DNA of 5,410 nucleotides from Sulfurovum sp. (GTDB taxonomy: Bacteria > Campylobacterota > Campylobacteria > Campylobacterales > Sulfurovaceae). Position numbers and translations under genes: made by a program. The notes beneath the pieces were generated by a model that did not search any database, was not told the origin of the DNA, and saw only the letters and a program-made list of their open reading frames with translations. Below are positions 1 to 5,410 of the stretch, in pieces (the stretch's first letter is position 1; every line of letters begins with the position of its first letter). The DNA lies in NCBI GenBank assembly GCA_027046415.1, contig JALTYW010000037.1, positions 1-5,410 of the forward strand, in the 5' to 3' direction.

Positions 1-813
1 TTCATGTATCCACGCCTGCTCAAGACGGTTTGTCTGCATGATCTCCATTTTTGTGTTGCGGATGTTCTCCATGGTTTTGAAGTACTCGATGTGCGCAGGA
101 CCAATCTTGCCCACCACCACATAGTGCGGATTGACAAAAGTGGTGATCTCAGCAATGTCCCCCTCGCCTCTGGCACCCATTTCGACCACGTAAACCTCCG
201 TATTTTCGGGCAGGTCATCGTTGATGTCTTTCATCACACCCCCAAGGGTATTGACAGAACGCGGTGTAGCGTAGGTACTGTAGCGGCTGCTTAGCAGATG
301 GGCAATGAAGTTTTTGATACTTGTCTTGCCGTAGCTTGCCGTAACCCCTACAACCTTGAGAGTTTCCATCTGTGCGATCTTGGCTTTGGCTTTACGCTTA
401 AAGCTGTTAAAGAGCATCTTTTCAATGAACACAGAGATACCATAGGCAATAAAGATCGGGATCAGCACACCGTGATGCCCCAGTGCCAGCGCCATAAAGA
501 GCCCAATGAGCAGCAATGCCGCATAGAAACGCTTCACCCGTCCTGTCCACACCAGCGGTTTGTCAAGCCCTCTGTACCAGCTGTAAAGCAGCCCAAGGTA
601 GGCGATGACAATGACAAAGGCGTAACTGCTCGCATAGTCTGCAAGCATATAGAGTGCGTAGGGGATCAGAAAATAGACAAAGTGCCACCACGCCTTGGTG
701 TGGTGAAAGACCACACGTTCAAGTTTGTAGCTGTACCACTGCAGGTTGGTAATGGCGTAATATCCCATGGCGATCAGAAAGATAAAATAAAAAGCGAGGT
801 TGAGCAGTTGCAT
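1..813 (-). CDS. murF: MurF-type Mur ligase with N-terminal membrane domain (3' end outside window)
   Basis: Reading the minus strand from ATG at 813 gives 271 codons with no stop before the window edge. MurF adds D-Ala-D-Ala to UDP-MurNAc-tripeptide, the last cytoplasmic step of peptidoglycan precursor synthesis. The ATP-binding P-loop is at residues 156-165 (GVTASYGKTS), followed by IKNF as in MurF proteins. Further Mur motifs are TPRSVNTLGGV (about 184-194), EMGARGEGD (211-219), GKIGPAHIEYF (235-245) and RNTKME (252-257), whose Lys255 fits the lysine that is carbamylated in Mur ligases. Residues 1-131 are strongly hydrophobic, with about four membrane segments (roughly 1-24, 41-60, 62-78, 96-130). 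They replace the usual soluble uridine-binding N-terminal domain. The start shares one base with the hydrolase stop (TGATG), and a TAAGGA ribosome site lies 9 nt upstream, so the two are probably translationally coupled. A MurF-like ligase with another substrate is possible; murF is favoured by motifs and neighbour. Confidence 0.88.
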   Translation of the reverse strand, partial: MQLLNLAFYFIFLIAMGYYAITNLQWYSYKLERVVFHHTKAWWHFVYFLIPYALYMLADYASSYAFVIVIAYLGLLYSWYRGLDKPLVWTGRVKRFYAALLLIGLFMALALGHHGVLIPIFIAYGISVFIEKMLFNSFKRKAKAKIAQMETLKVVGVTASYGKTSIKNFIAHLLSSRYSTYATPRSVNTLGGVMKDINDDLPENTEVYVVEMGARGEGDIAEITTFVNPHYVVVGKIGPAHIEYFKTMENIRNTKMEIMQTNRLEQAWIHE

Positions 814-1541
814 CAGTCGGTTTCCTTACATTGGTCTAAGATAGTCTGCGCGATAAATGGCGCATGATTCAGAAAGAAAAAGTGATCCCCATCGAGCGGG
901 TAAAGTGTGCTGTTGTCAATGAGTCTGTTGATCTTCTCCGCTGTCCAGAGCGGTGTTGCCGTATCGGCTTTGCCCCAGAAAAGCAGTGCTTTGCCTGTAA
1001 TATTGGAGAAGTTGTGTTCAAAATCTTCGTTCACGACATTTTTAAAGGTCTCATACATCTCATGGCTCATCCCCTCGACATCTTTGGAAGCAAAAATCCT
1101 GCCGATCTTCGCAATGCCGATCGATCTAAGCAGTTTTGTCAATGCGATCTTCGCACGCACACCAAAAGGTTTGGGTACAAGAATGCCCGAACTTGAGAGC
1201 AGTACCAGACAAGGCGGGTTGAGCAGTGTCGCTACCTTGCCGCCAAAAGAGTGCCCCATGATAATAGTGGGCGTCACATCAAGCGTTTCAAGAAACCCTT
1301 TGACAATGGCAGCGTAATCTGCCGTCTGAAGTACCGTATCGTTGCTGCTGTTGCCAAATCCGGGCATATCGAGGTAGATGTGTCTGTAGCCGGGAAGCGT
1401 TTTCCCAAACGCCTGCTTCATGATCTCTTTGTTACTTCCCCATCCGTGCAAGACCAGCACACTCTTGGGTGCCGAGGGATTGACAAGTTCATAAGAAAGG
1501 GCGTAGGTATGCCCCTTGTAAAGTATCTCTTTGGATGCCAT
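813..1541 (-). CDS. Alpha/beta-fold hydrolase
   Basis: A complete 242-residue cytoplasmic protein without a signal peptide. It shows the alpha/beta-hydrolase layout: an oxyanion-hole motif HGWGSN (32-37), the nucleophile elbow GHSFGG with Ser98 (96-101), an acid candidate Asp193 in GKADTATPL, and a base candidate His220 in DGDHFFF. A variable cap lies between about residues 120 and 180 and is rich in basic and aromatic residues. Length and order fit small esterase/MhpC-like hydrolases, but the substrate cannot be read from sequence. From memory, Campylobacter has a similar hydrolase between ddl and murF, which suggests a conserved though undefined link to cell-wall synthesis or its housekeeping. 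Here no ddl follows on the upstream side; a divergent promoter region does, so this is the first gene of its unit. The ATG at 1541 has only a weak GGTG ribosome site 5 nt upstream. Confidence 0.9.
   Translation of the reverse strand: MASKEILYKGHTYALSYELVNPSAPKSVLVLHGWGSNKEIMKQAFGKTLPGYRHIYLDMPGFGNSSNDTVLQTADYAAIVKGFLETLDVTPTIIMGHSFGGKVATLLNPPCLVLLSSSGILVPKPFGVRAKIALTKLLRSIGIAKIGRIFASKDVEGMSHEMYETFKNVVNEDFEHNFSNITGKALLFWGKADTATPLWTAEKINRLIDNSTLYPLDGDHFFFLNHAPFIAQTILDQCKETD
823..828 (-). promoter_or_regulatory. Ribosome binding site of murF inside the hydrolase gene
   Basis: TAAGGA on the minus strand, 9 nt before the murF ATG and within the last codons of the hydrolase gene. It supports the start at 813 and translation coupled to the upstream gene. 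Confidence 0.65.
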
Positions 1542-1567
1542 GTTTCACCATTTTGTTGAGTTGGCAT

Positions 1568-1598
1568 ATTTTACCATATTCATTGACTATTTTCCCAA
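1568..1598 (-). promoter_or_regulatory. Candidate promoter of the hydrolase-murF unit
   Basis: On the minus strand a TAAAAT -10 box (1573-1568) lies about 27 nt before the hydrolase ATG. The best -35 match is TTGGGA (1598-1593) at a long 19-nt spacing. Epsilonproteobacterial sigma70 promoters often depend mainly on the -10 box and AT-rich upstream DNA, which is what is seen here. This is inference from weak matches. Confidence 0.35.
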
Positions 1599-1660
1599 AA
1601 TGCAAAAATCTTCGTGTCTCAATAGAGTAATATCTGAAAATAATAAGGTTTACAGAAATG

Positions 1661-1678
1661 GTTGTATGTACTTACAAC
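1661..1678. promoter_or_regulatory. 18-bp palindrome, candidate operator
   Basis: GTTGTATGTACTTACAAC is an inverted repeat in which 16 of 18 positions are symmetrical: 6-bp arms GTTGTA/TACAAC around a GTAC core, with one mismatch on each side. It ends 7 bp before the -35 box of the rightward promoter and is not followed by a T-run, so a dimeric regulator site is a better reading than a terminator. It sits between two divergent genes and could act on either. I do not recognise the regulator. Confidence 0.5.
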
Positions 1679-1685
1679 TATTTAC

Positions 1686-1714
1686 TTGACAATATGCTAT
1701 ACAAATATGATACT
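1686..1714 (+). promoter_or_regulatory. Sigma70-type promoter of the DsrE-like gene
   Basis: A perfect TTGACA -35 box (1686-1691), then 17 bp, then GATACT (1709-1714) as -10. An overlapping alternative -10 is TACTAT (1711-1716), preceded by an extended TG at 1708-1709, with 19-bp spacing. Either would start transcription near 1720-1723, leaving a leader of about 40 nt. A short inverted repeat ATACT/AGTAT (1710-1714 and 1723-1727) straddles the -10 and start region. Confidence 0.6.
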
Positions 1715-1750
1715 ATACATGAAGTATAAATCTTTTATCTATTTCGTTTC

Positions 1751-1755
1751 AGGAG
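1751..1755 (+). promoter_or_regulatory. Ribosome binding site of the DsrE-like gene
   Basis: AGGAG with a 7-nt spacer to ATG at 1763. It fixes the start codon, which also begins a convincing signal peptide. Confidence 0.8.
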
Positions 1756-1762
1756 TACTGTA

Positions 1763-2209
1763 ATGCTTAAATATCTCCTATTTCTGACAGTAATAGTTTT
1801 CTCACTGCATGCAGAAACCTATAAAGCAGTGTTTGACTGTAGTTCCCATGATGCTTCCTACATCAAAAGCCGTATGTGGTTAATAGGGAAAACGATCGAC
1901 ATGATAGAAAAACAGGGAGACAAAGCCGACTTTGTTCTGACCCTGCACGGCGGATGCGTACCGATAGTTTCAAAGTCCTATGATGACGTTGTCGATGATG
2001 AAGACGAGGAGGATACCAAACAGGCACAAACCTATCTTAAAACTCTTGCTCAAAAACGTGGTCTTAAAGTGATTGCGTGTGCGATGTCGTTAAAGGTTAA
2101 CGATATTGAACAAAAAGAGGTACTGCCCTTTGTGAAGATCTCACCCAACAGCTTCATCGACACCATTCATTACCAAAACAACGGCTATGCGCTAATGAGT
2201 CTTAAGTGA
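1763..2209 (+). CDS. Exported DsrE-family protein
   Basis: A 148-residue protein, the only plus-strand gene in the window. Residues 1-17 form a Sec signal peptide (one Lys, hydrophobic core, LHA cleavage site before Glu18), so the mature protein of about 131 residues should be periplasmic. The remainder fits the DsrE/TusD/YchN fold: a first strand YKAVFDCS, a helix with KTIDMIEKQG, strand DFVLTLHGG (57-64), strand LKVIACAMSL (101-110), then LPFVKISPNSFIDTIHYQNNGYALM at the C-terminus. The latter resembles the final strand-helix of small DsrE proteins. Cys106 lies where sulfur-carrier members keep their reactive Cys; Cys26 and Cys65 are two further cysteines. An unusual acidic stretch (residues 74-84, nine Asp/Glu) sits in the loop before the helix. 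Cytoplasmic relatives pass persulfide sulfur; whether an exported one does so is unknown. The gene has its own promoter and appears monocistronic. Confidence 0.82.
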   Translation: MLKYLLFLTVIVFSLHAETYKAVFDCSSHDASYIKSRMWLIGKTIDMIEKQGDKADFVLTLHGGCVPIVSKSYDDVVDDEDEEDTKQAQTYLKTLAQKRGLKVIACAMSLKVNDIEQKEVLPFVKISPNSFIDTIHYQNNGYALMSLK

Positions 2210-2238
2210 CAGTATTTATCTGCTAACAAAGTCCTCTT

Positions 2239-3174
2239 CTAATCCGGTGTTGAAACGATATAGTTTCCGTCCACAACATCTACTTTCGGAGGTACTTCCT
2301 CCACCTCAAAGTAGTCATACCCCTCCTTGAGCTCCATCCAGAAGTCATACCAGCGGCTTTCACTGTAAGCATCCATCGTTGTATCTTCCATCCTAAAAGG
2401 AAAGATGTGTACCGGTACATAAGGCTGTCCGTTACGCAATGCGGCAGCAACCAAACCGTATATCTCCTCAATTTTGGCATCAGTCATCGCATAGCAGCCG
2501 ACCGAGACACAATTACCGTGTACCATTAAAAACGAACCGGTACGGTGATGGGCTCTGTCATAGGCGTTGGGGTATCCGAGATTGAACGCAAGGTGGAATT
2601 TACTGTGAGGGTTGAGCTGTCTTGGGTAAACACGGTAGAAGCCCTCGGGTGCTTGTTTGTCTCCTTCTCTTAATTTTGGTCCCAAATGCCCGGAGTAGGC
2701 ACAGATGGCATAGTCTTTGAGATGTACATAGTGCTCCTCTTTTTTGATCCAGACTTCCAACAGTGCCTCTTTTTTAAAAATGCGGATAAACACGGCATCT
2801 CCTCTCTGTGTTCCCGTTGCTTTTAGACGTGTCTCAAGCGGTATATAACGGTACTGGGCTTCTTCAAGATACTCCTGCATGGCTACCTCCTGTGACATTT
2901 GCAAAATCTCCTCAAGGCTAAACGGCGATTCGGTTGCATCGGTAGTAAGATTCATCTCCTTGATCTTCGAAAGTGTTACATTCGCTTCTACAGGGATCGG
3001 TATATCTCCTCTGCACGTCTTTGGATCGCTTTGTTGCATGGTAGTCACTTTAGAAACCGTGGTCATCTTGGGAGGATTGTAACTGGGGGGATAGAGAAAA
3101 TAGAGTATGAACGCAGACAGTAAGAGCAACAACACAAGCGTATCTGCCAGTATCAGCCACGCCCGTGCCATCAT
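2239..3174 (-). CDS. YafK/DpaA-type L,D-transpeptidase-fold (YkuD) enzyme, membrane-anchored
   Basis: A 311-residue protein with one N-terminal membrane anchor (about residues 5-27) and no lipobox, so the rest is periplasmic. A linker of low conservation (30-110) precedes the YkuD catalytic domain (about 125-260). The motif HGNCVSVGCYAMTD (219-232) gives His219 and catalytic Cys227. The preceding GYPNAYDRAHHRTGS (200-214) and APEGFYRVYPRQLNPHSKFHLAFN-type region (from about 175) are the marks of the YafK subfamily rather than YbiS/ErfK. E. coli YafK (DpaA/LdtF) is an amidase that releases Braun lipoprotein from DAP residues; the substrate here is unknown because Lpp is not expected in this lineage. 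A C-terminal tail of about 50 acidic and aromatic residues follows the domain. The gene starts 4 nt after the YcbB-type gene, with GGGAG overlapping the previous stop region. A second ATG follows the first directly; the first has the 7-nt ribosome-site spacing. Confidence 0.9.
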   Translation of the reverse strand: MMARAWLILADTLVLLLLLSAFILYFLYPPSYNPPKMTTVSKVTTMQQSDPKTCRGDIPIPVEANVTLSKIKEMNLTTDATESPFSLEEILQMSQEVAMQEYLEEAQYRYIPLETRLKATGTQRGDAVFIRIFKKEALLEVWIKKEEHYVHLKDYAICAYSGHLGPKLREGDKQAPEGFYRVYPRQLNPHSKFHLAFNLGYPNAYDRAHHRTGSFLMVHGNCVSVGCYAMTDAKIEEIYGLVAAALRNGQPYVPVHIFPFRMEDTTMDAYSESRWYDFWMELKEGYDYFEVEEVPPKVDVVDGNYIVSTPD

Positions 3175-3178
3175 TGTA

Positions 3179-4426
3179 CTACTCCCTGAAATTCAGCTTC
3201 TGAAGCCTGTCGTATCCATAGACATCTTTAAAAGTATGTACTTTCCCATCATCTTCAACATATACAGTCAAATAGGCTGTATGTACCGGCAGAGGTTTCA
3301 CGATCTTGATAAAGTGTGTTTTGAGGGAATCGTACATCTCCTGTGCCTCAGGCAGCGGTGTAGCCGTATAGTGTTCAATGATATAGCTCAACATCTCTTT
3401 GGGTCTTTCAAGACGGACACATCCGTGGCTGTAACAGCGTACAGAACGTTTAAAGAGATATTTCGACTGTGTATCGTGCATATAGACAGAGTGTCTGTTT
3501 GGGAAGAGAAACTTGACACGCCCCAGTCCGTTCTTTTTCGACGGCACTTCAATAAACTTGAACGGTACCTCTCCTTTGCCTCCGGCATACGCCTCAGCAT
3601 CCAACTGATCCCATTGCAGTGCGGGAGAATCCAAATTATAGTCTCTTCTAATGACAAGGTGATGTTTTTTCAAGTATTCCGGATCTTTCAACATAGACGG
3701 AATGACTTCATTCCTTGCGATACTGTCAGGCACATTCCACTGCGGGTTGAGGACAACATACTGAAGATCCTCTGAAAATATCGGGGTCTGCATATGACGT
3801 TTGCCCACAACCACCTTCATTTTGACTGCCGTTTTTCCATTCTCAATGATCCTTACGGCATATTCCGGGATGTTCACCAGCGCATAGTTTTTACTTTTGA
3901 TCGGCTTCATCAGTTTAACCCGCTCGATGTTAAGACGGATTTTATGCAGCAATACTGGTGAAGTATTTTTCTGCTTCTTCAGTGTATGGTAAGCATTAAC
4001 CAGTCTTGTAAACTCTCGATAAGGAGGTACATAAGGCTGGAGTATTTTCTCAATGCTCTGTCCTGCCTTAAGCTGCATACGGATGGCATTGGCATCGACA
4101 TGCTGTTTGTAAAAGGTGTAGTGGGTTTTAAACTTCTCGGACTTTCTTGCCTCCTGCGCCTTTTCAAAAGAGGCAATGTCGATACAGCCGTTGGCAAGGT
4201 TATTCGTGTAATCTATCAGCAGTCTGCTCATCAAGCGCGAATCTTCACTGCTGCGTACCTTCTCGTAAAGTGCCCTGTCGTTACAGATGGACATATAGGC
4301 ATCATTCTCAAGTATTTCCAAAAACGCTTCTTTCTGTGACGTGTGCCACCCTTCACTGTCAGGTGTGCCGACACATCCGCTTAACACGACGGCAAATACC
4401 ACACTCAATACCGCTTTTATTTTCAT
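3179..4426 (-). CDS. YcbB (LdtD)-type L,D-transpeptidase lipoprotein
   Basis: A 415-residue protein. The ATG at 4426 is chosen over the in-frame ATG at 4480 because it has GGGAG 9 nt upstream, overlaps the previous stop (TAATG) and starts a lipoprotein signal peptide with lipobox LSGC (Cys18). The residue after Cys18 is Val, not Asp, which by the E. coli rule favours the outer membrane. Residues about 30-170 are helical and resemble the YcbB scaffold region. The YkuD domain runs from VNIPEYAVRI (about 184) to about 355, with VVLNPQWNVPDSI (224-236), YMHDT (His317) and the catalytic SHGCVRL (333-339, Cys336). These are YcbB hallmarks, and such enzymes form 3-3 DAP-DAP cross-links using tetrapeptide donors. 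At 415 residues it is shorter than E. coli YcbB (615), and no peptidoglycan-binding domain is evident. A C-terminal beta-rich extension (about 378-415) may be a small accessory element. Confidence 0.9.
   Translation of the reverse strand: MKIKAVLSVVFAVVLSGCVGTPDSEGWHTSQKEAFLEILENDAYMSICNDRALYEKVRSSEDSRLMSRLLIDYTNNLANGCIDIASFEKAQEARKSEKFKTHYTFYKQHVDANAIRMQLKAGQSIEKILQPYVPPYREFTRLVNAYHTLKKQKNTSPVLLHKIRLNIERVKLMKPIKSKNYALVNIPEYAVRIIENGKTAVKMKVVVGKRHMQTPIFSEDLQYVVLNPQWNVPDSIARNEVIPSMLKDPEYLKKHHLVIRRDYNLDSPALQWDQLDAEAYAGGKGEVPFKFIEVPSKKNGLGRVKFLFPNRHSVYMHDTQSKYLFKRSVRCYSHGCVRLERPKEMLSYIIEHYTATPLPEAQEMYDSLKTHFIKIVKPLPVHTAYLTVYVEDDGKVHTFKDVYGYDRLQKLNFRE
3182..3186 (-). promoter_or_regulatory. Ribosome binding site of the YafK-type gene
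   Basis: GGGAG on the minus strand, formed by the final Arg-Glu codons of the YcbB-type gene directly before its TAG stop. The spacer to ATG at 3174 is 7 nt, so the two genes are probably translated from one mRNA in a coupled way. Confidence 0.7.
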
Positions 4427-5410
4427 TATTTTTGTCTCCCCAAACTTTTTGCACAGACGAATGCACTTGAGAATGCCCACTGAAAGTTGTAGCCCCCAAG
4501 ACGCCCTGTCACATCTAATACCTCTCCAACAAAATAAAGCCCTTTCTCATGCCTGCTCATCATCGTTTCAGGATCGACTTCATCCGTTGCAACACCGCCT
4601 CTGGTCACCTCGGCTTTGCTGTAGCCAAATGTTCCTGACGGGGCAAAACTGTAGGTGTGCAACCCTTTCAGCCGATCCACAGCCTCTTTCGAAAGGTGTT
4701 TTGCCGCTTTGTCTTCGATGTCAAATTGTAGCAAAAATGCCTTAGTCAGACGTTTTGGCATCGGAAGCAGAGAACTGATGTTTTTGTTGCTTCTCTTCAG
4801 CGTTTCCCATGAAAACCCGGGAAGAAAATCGATCGTGATCTGCCCTTTTTCCCAATAGAGTGACGCATCGAGCACAGCAGGGCCACTGATACCTTTATGG
4901 GCAAAAAGCAGTGAACCCCTACACAGATGCTCTCCTACATGTATCTCCACATCCGTCGAAACACCAGCAAGTGCCTTAAAGAAAAACTGCTCTTTCTGTA
5001 CTGTCAACCCCACCAGTGCAGGTGCGGTTTTAGTGAGGGTATGTCCAAATTTCTCTGCTATCTCGTACCCAATGCCGCTTGCTCCAAGTTTGGGAAAACT
5101 CAAACCGCCTGAAGCAACGACAACATTAGAAGCAGTCAAGGTACGCTTATTGGTTTTCACGTAAAAAATATCACCCCTTTTATGTACCTCTGTTACCTTT
5201 TCCTGATACAAAAAACGCTGCTTTTGACTCTGCTTGAGCAAAATGGCAAGCAGTTCCTGTGACGACTCCGGACAGAAGTACTGGTGTGCTTTACGCAGCA
5301 CAGGCTGCAACCCCTGACACTCCAGCCATACAAGCAGTGCCTTTTCATCGAAGCGCTTCAATACCCTTTCAATAAATACCGCATCACCGCGATAGTACGA
5401 TGTATCCATC
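4426..5410 (-). CDS. HI0933/BaiN-type FAD-dependent flavoprotein (5' end outside window)
   Basis: The reading frame is open to the window edge. The ATG at 5409 is probably internal, because about 327 residues are present while the family usually has about 390-420, and the N-terminal dinucleotide-binding GxGxxG and GRCN motifs are missing. What remains is typical of the HI0933-like family (E. coli YhiN, Clostridium BaiN). It has ASGGLSFPKLGASGIGYEIA from residue 99, LLFAHKGISGPAVLDAS (168-184), TRGGVATDEVDPETMMS (269-285) and the C-terminal FAD-contacting GEVLDVTGRLGGYNFQWAFSS (from 295). These proteins bind FAD and probably reduce or oxidise small molecules. BaiN acts on bile-acid intermediates, but most members, including those in this lineage, have no known substrate. 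Its stop overlaps the start of the YcbB-type gene by one base (TAATG), so it shares a transcript with the two cell-wall genes. Confidence 0.9.
   Translation of the reverse strand, partial: MDTSYYRGDAVFIERVLKRFDEKALLVWLECQGLQPVLRKAHQYFCPESSQELLAILLKQSQKQRFLYQEKVTEVHKRGDIFYVKTNKRTLTASNVVVASGGLSFPKLGASGIGYEIAEKFGHTLTKTAPALVGLTVQKEQFFFKALAGVSTDVEIHVGEHLCRGSLLFAHKGISGPAVLDASLYWEKGQITIDFLPGFSWETLKRSNKNISSLLPMPKRLTKAFLLQFDIEDKAAKHLSKEAVDRLKGLHTYSFAPSGTFGYSKAEVTRGGVATDEVDPETMMSRHEKGLYFVGEVLDVTGRLGGYNFQWAFSSAFVCAKSLGRQK
4436..4440 (-). promoter_or_regulatory. Ribosome binding site that sets the YcbB-type start
   Basis: GGGAG on the minus strand, 9 nt before ATG at 4426 and inside the last codons of the flavoprotein gene. 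The longer in-frame start at 4480 would add 18 residues in front of the lipoprotein signal peptide and is therefore unlikely. Confidence 0.75.

Larger units (their letters stand above)
1542..1762. other. Divergent AT-rich intergenic control region
   Basis: This 221-bp stretch between the hydrolase (leftward) and the DsrE-like gene (rightward) holds the two candidate promoters, the 18-bp palindrome and the ribosome site described separately. It is clearly more AT-rich than the flanking genes. Only very short reading frames occur in it (12 and 23 codons), with poor support. I see no RNA gene or riboswitch-like fold in it. Confidence 0.7.

Noticed and set aside
298..867. Long plus-strand reading frame (189 codons) opposite murF and the hydrolase end
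   Set aside because: It lies antisense to a frame with clear Mur ligase motifs, and its translation has no recognisable domain; it is a shadow.
1545..1583. A 12-codon minus-strand leader ORF ending 3 nt before the hydrolase start
   Set aside because: Its ATG overlaps the region just upstream of the candidate -10 box and so would not lie in that transcript; no amino-acid bias suggesting attenuation.
1583..1588. Second plus-strand TTGACT as an alternative -35 box
   Set aside because: No acceptable -10 hexamer lies 16-18 bp downstream.
1658..1729. A 23-codon plus-strand ORF in the intergenic region
   Set aside because: It runs through the palindrome and promoter boxes and has only a weak AAGG ahead; likely chance in AT-rich DNA.
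2167..2198. Inverted repeat TCATTA/TAATGA near the end of the DsrE-like gene as a possible terminator
   Set aside because: Six AT-rich base pairs around a 20-nt loop inside the coding sequence, with no following T-run; too weak.
3107..3775. Long plus-strand reading frame (222 codons) opposite the YcbB-type and YafK-type genes
   Set aside because: It crosses two well-supported minus-strand genes, shows no known motif and has no ribosome site of note; it is a shadow.
4427..4480. Eighteen-residue N-terminal extension of the YcbB-type protein from ATG at 4480
   Set aside because: It would bury the lipoprotein signal peptide internally and overlap the flavoprotein gene by over 50 bases; the start at 4426 has a good ribosome site.

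Overview
The window looks like chromosomal DNA of a Campylobacterota (Epsilonproteobacteria) species, most likely of the Sulfurovum/Sulfurimonas kind. This is inferred from a MurF ligase carrying an N-terminal membrane domain, with an alpha/beta hydrolase directly in front of it, the arrangement I recall beside ddl in Campylobacter. The mid-range GC, short intergenic gaps, AT-rich promoters and a DsrE-like exported protein typical of sulfur-cycling relatives also fit. The assignment is by pattern recognition only.

Layout. Positions 1-1541 (minus strand) hold a two-gene unit: the alpha/beta hydrolase (813-1541) followed by murF (1-813, its C-terminal part lost at the window edge), with stop and start sharing one base. 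Positions 1542-1762 form a divergent control region. It has a good sigma70-type promoter facing right, a weak candidate promoter facing left, and an 18-bp near-perfect palindrome just upstream of the right-facing -35 box. Positions 1763-2209 (plus strand) encode a small exported DsrE-family protein. It converges, with only 29 bp between, on a second minus-strand unit (2239-5410). In transcription order that unit is an HI0933/BaiN-type flavoprotein (5' end outside the window), a YcbB-type L,D-transpeptidase lipoprotein and a YafK/DpaA-type YkuD-fold enzyme with a membrane anchor. These three are tightly coupled: a 1-base overlap, then a 4-base gap.

Functional reading. Three of the five genes act on peptidoglycan. 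MurF makes the pentapeptide precursor in the cytoplasm, the YcbB-type enzyme would make 3-3 (DAP-DAP) cross-links, and the YafK-type enzyme would cut or remodel DAP-linked bonds in the periplasm. The two YkuD-fold enzymes in one transcript suggest a small cell-wall remodelling cassette. The flavoprotein and the DsrE-like protein have no obvious link to it. No mobile element, RNA gene, CRISPR array or broken gene is visible. Nothing here is clearly a new defence or mobile system; the most interesting points are the paired L,D-transpeptidase-fold genes, the membrane-fused MurF and the palindromic operator candidate.
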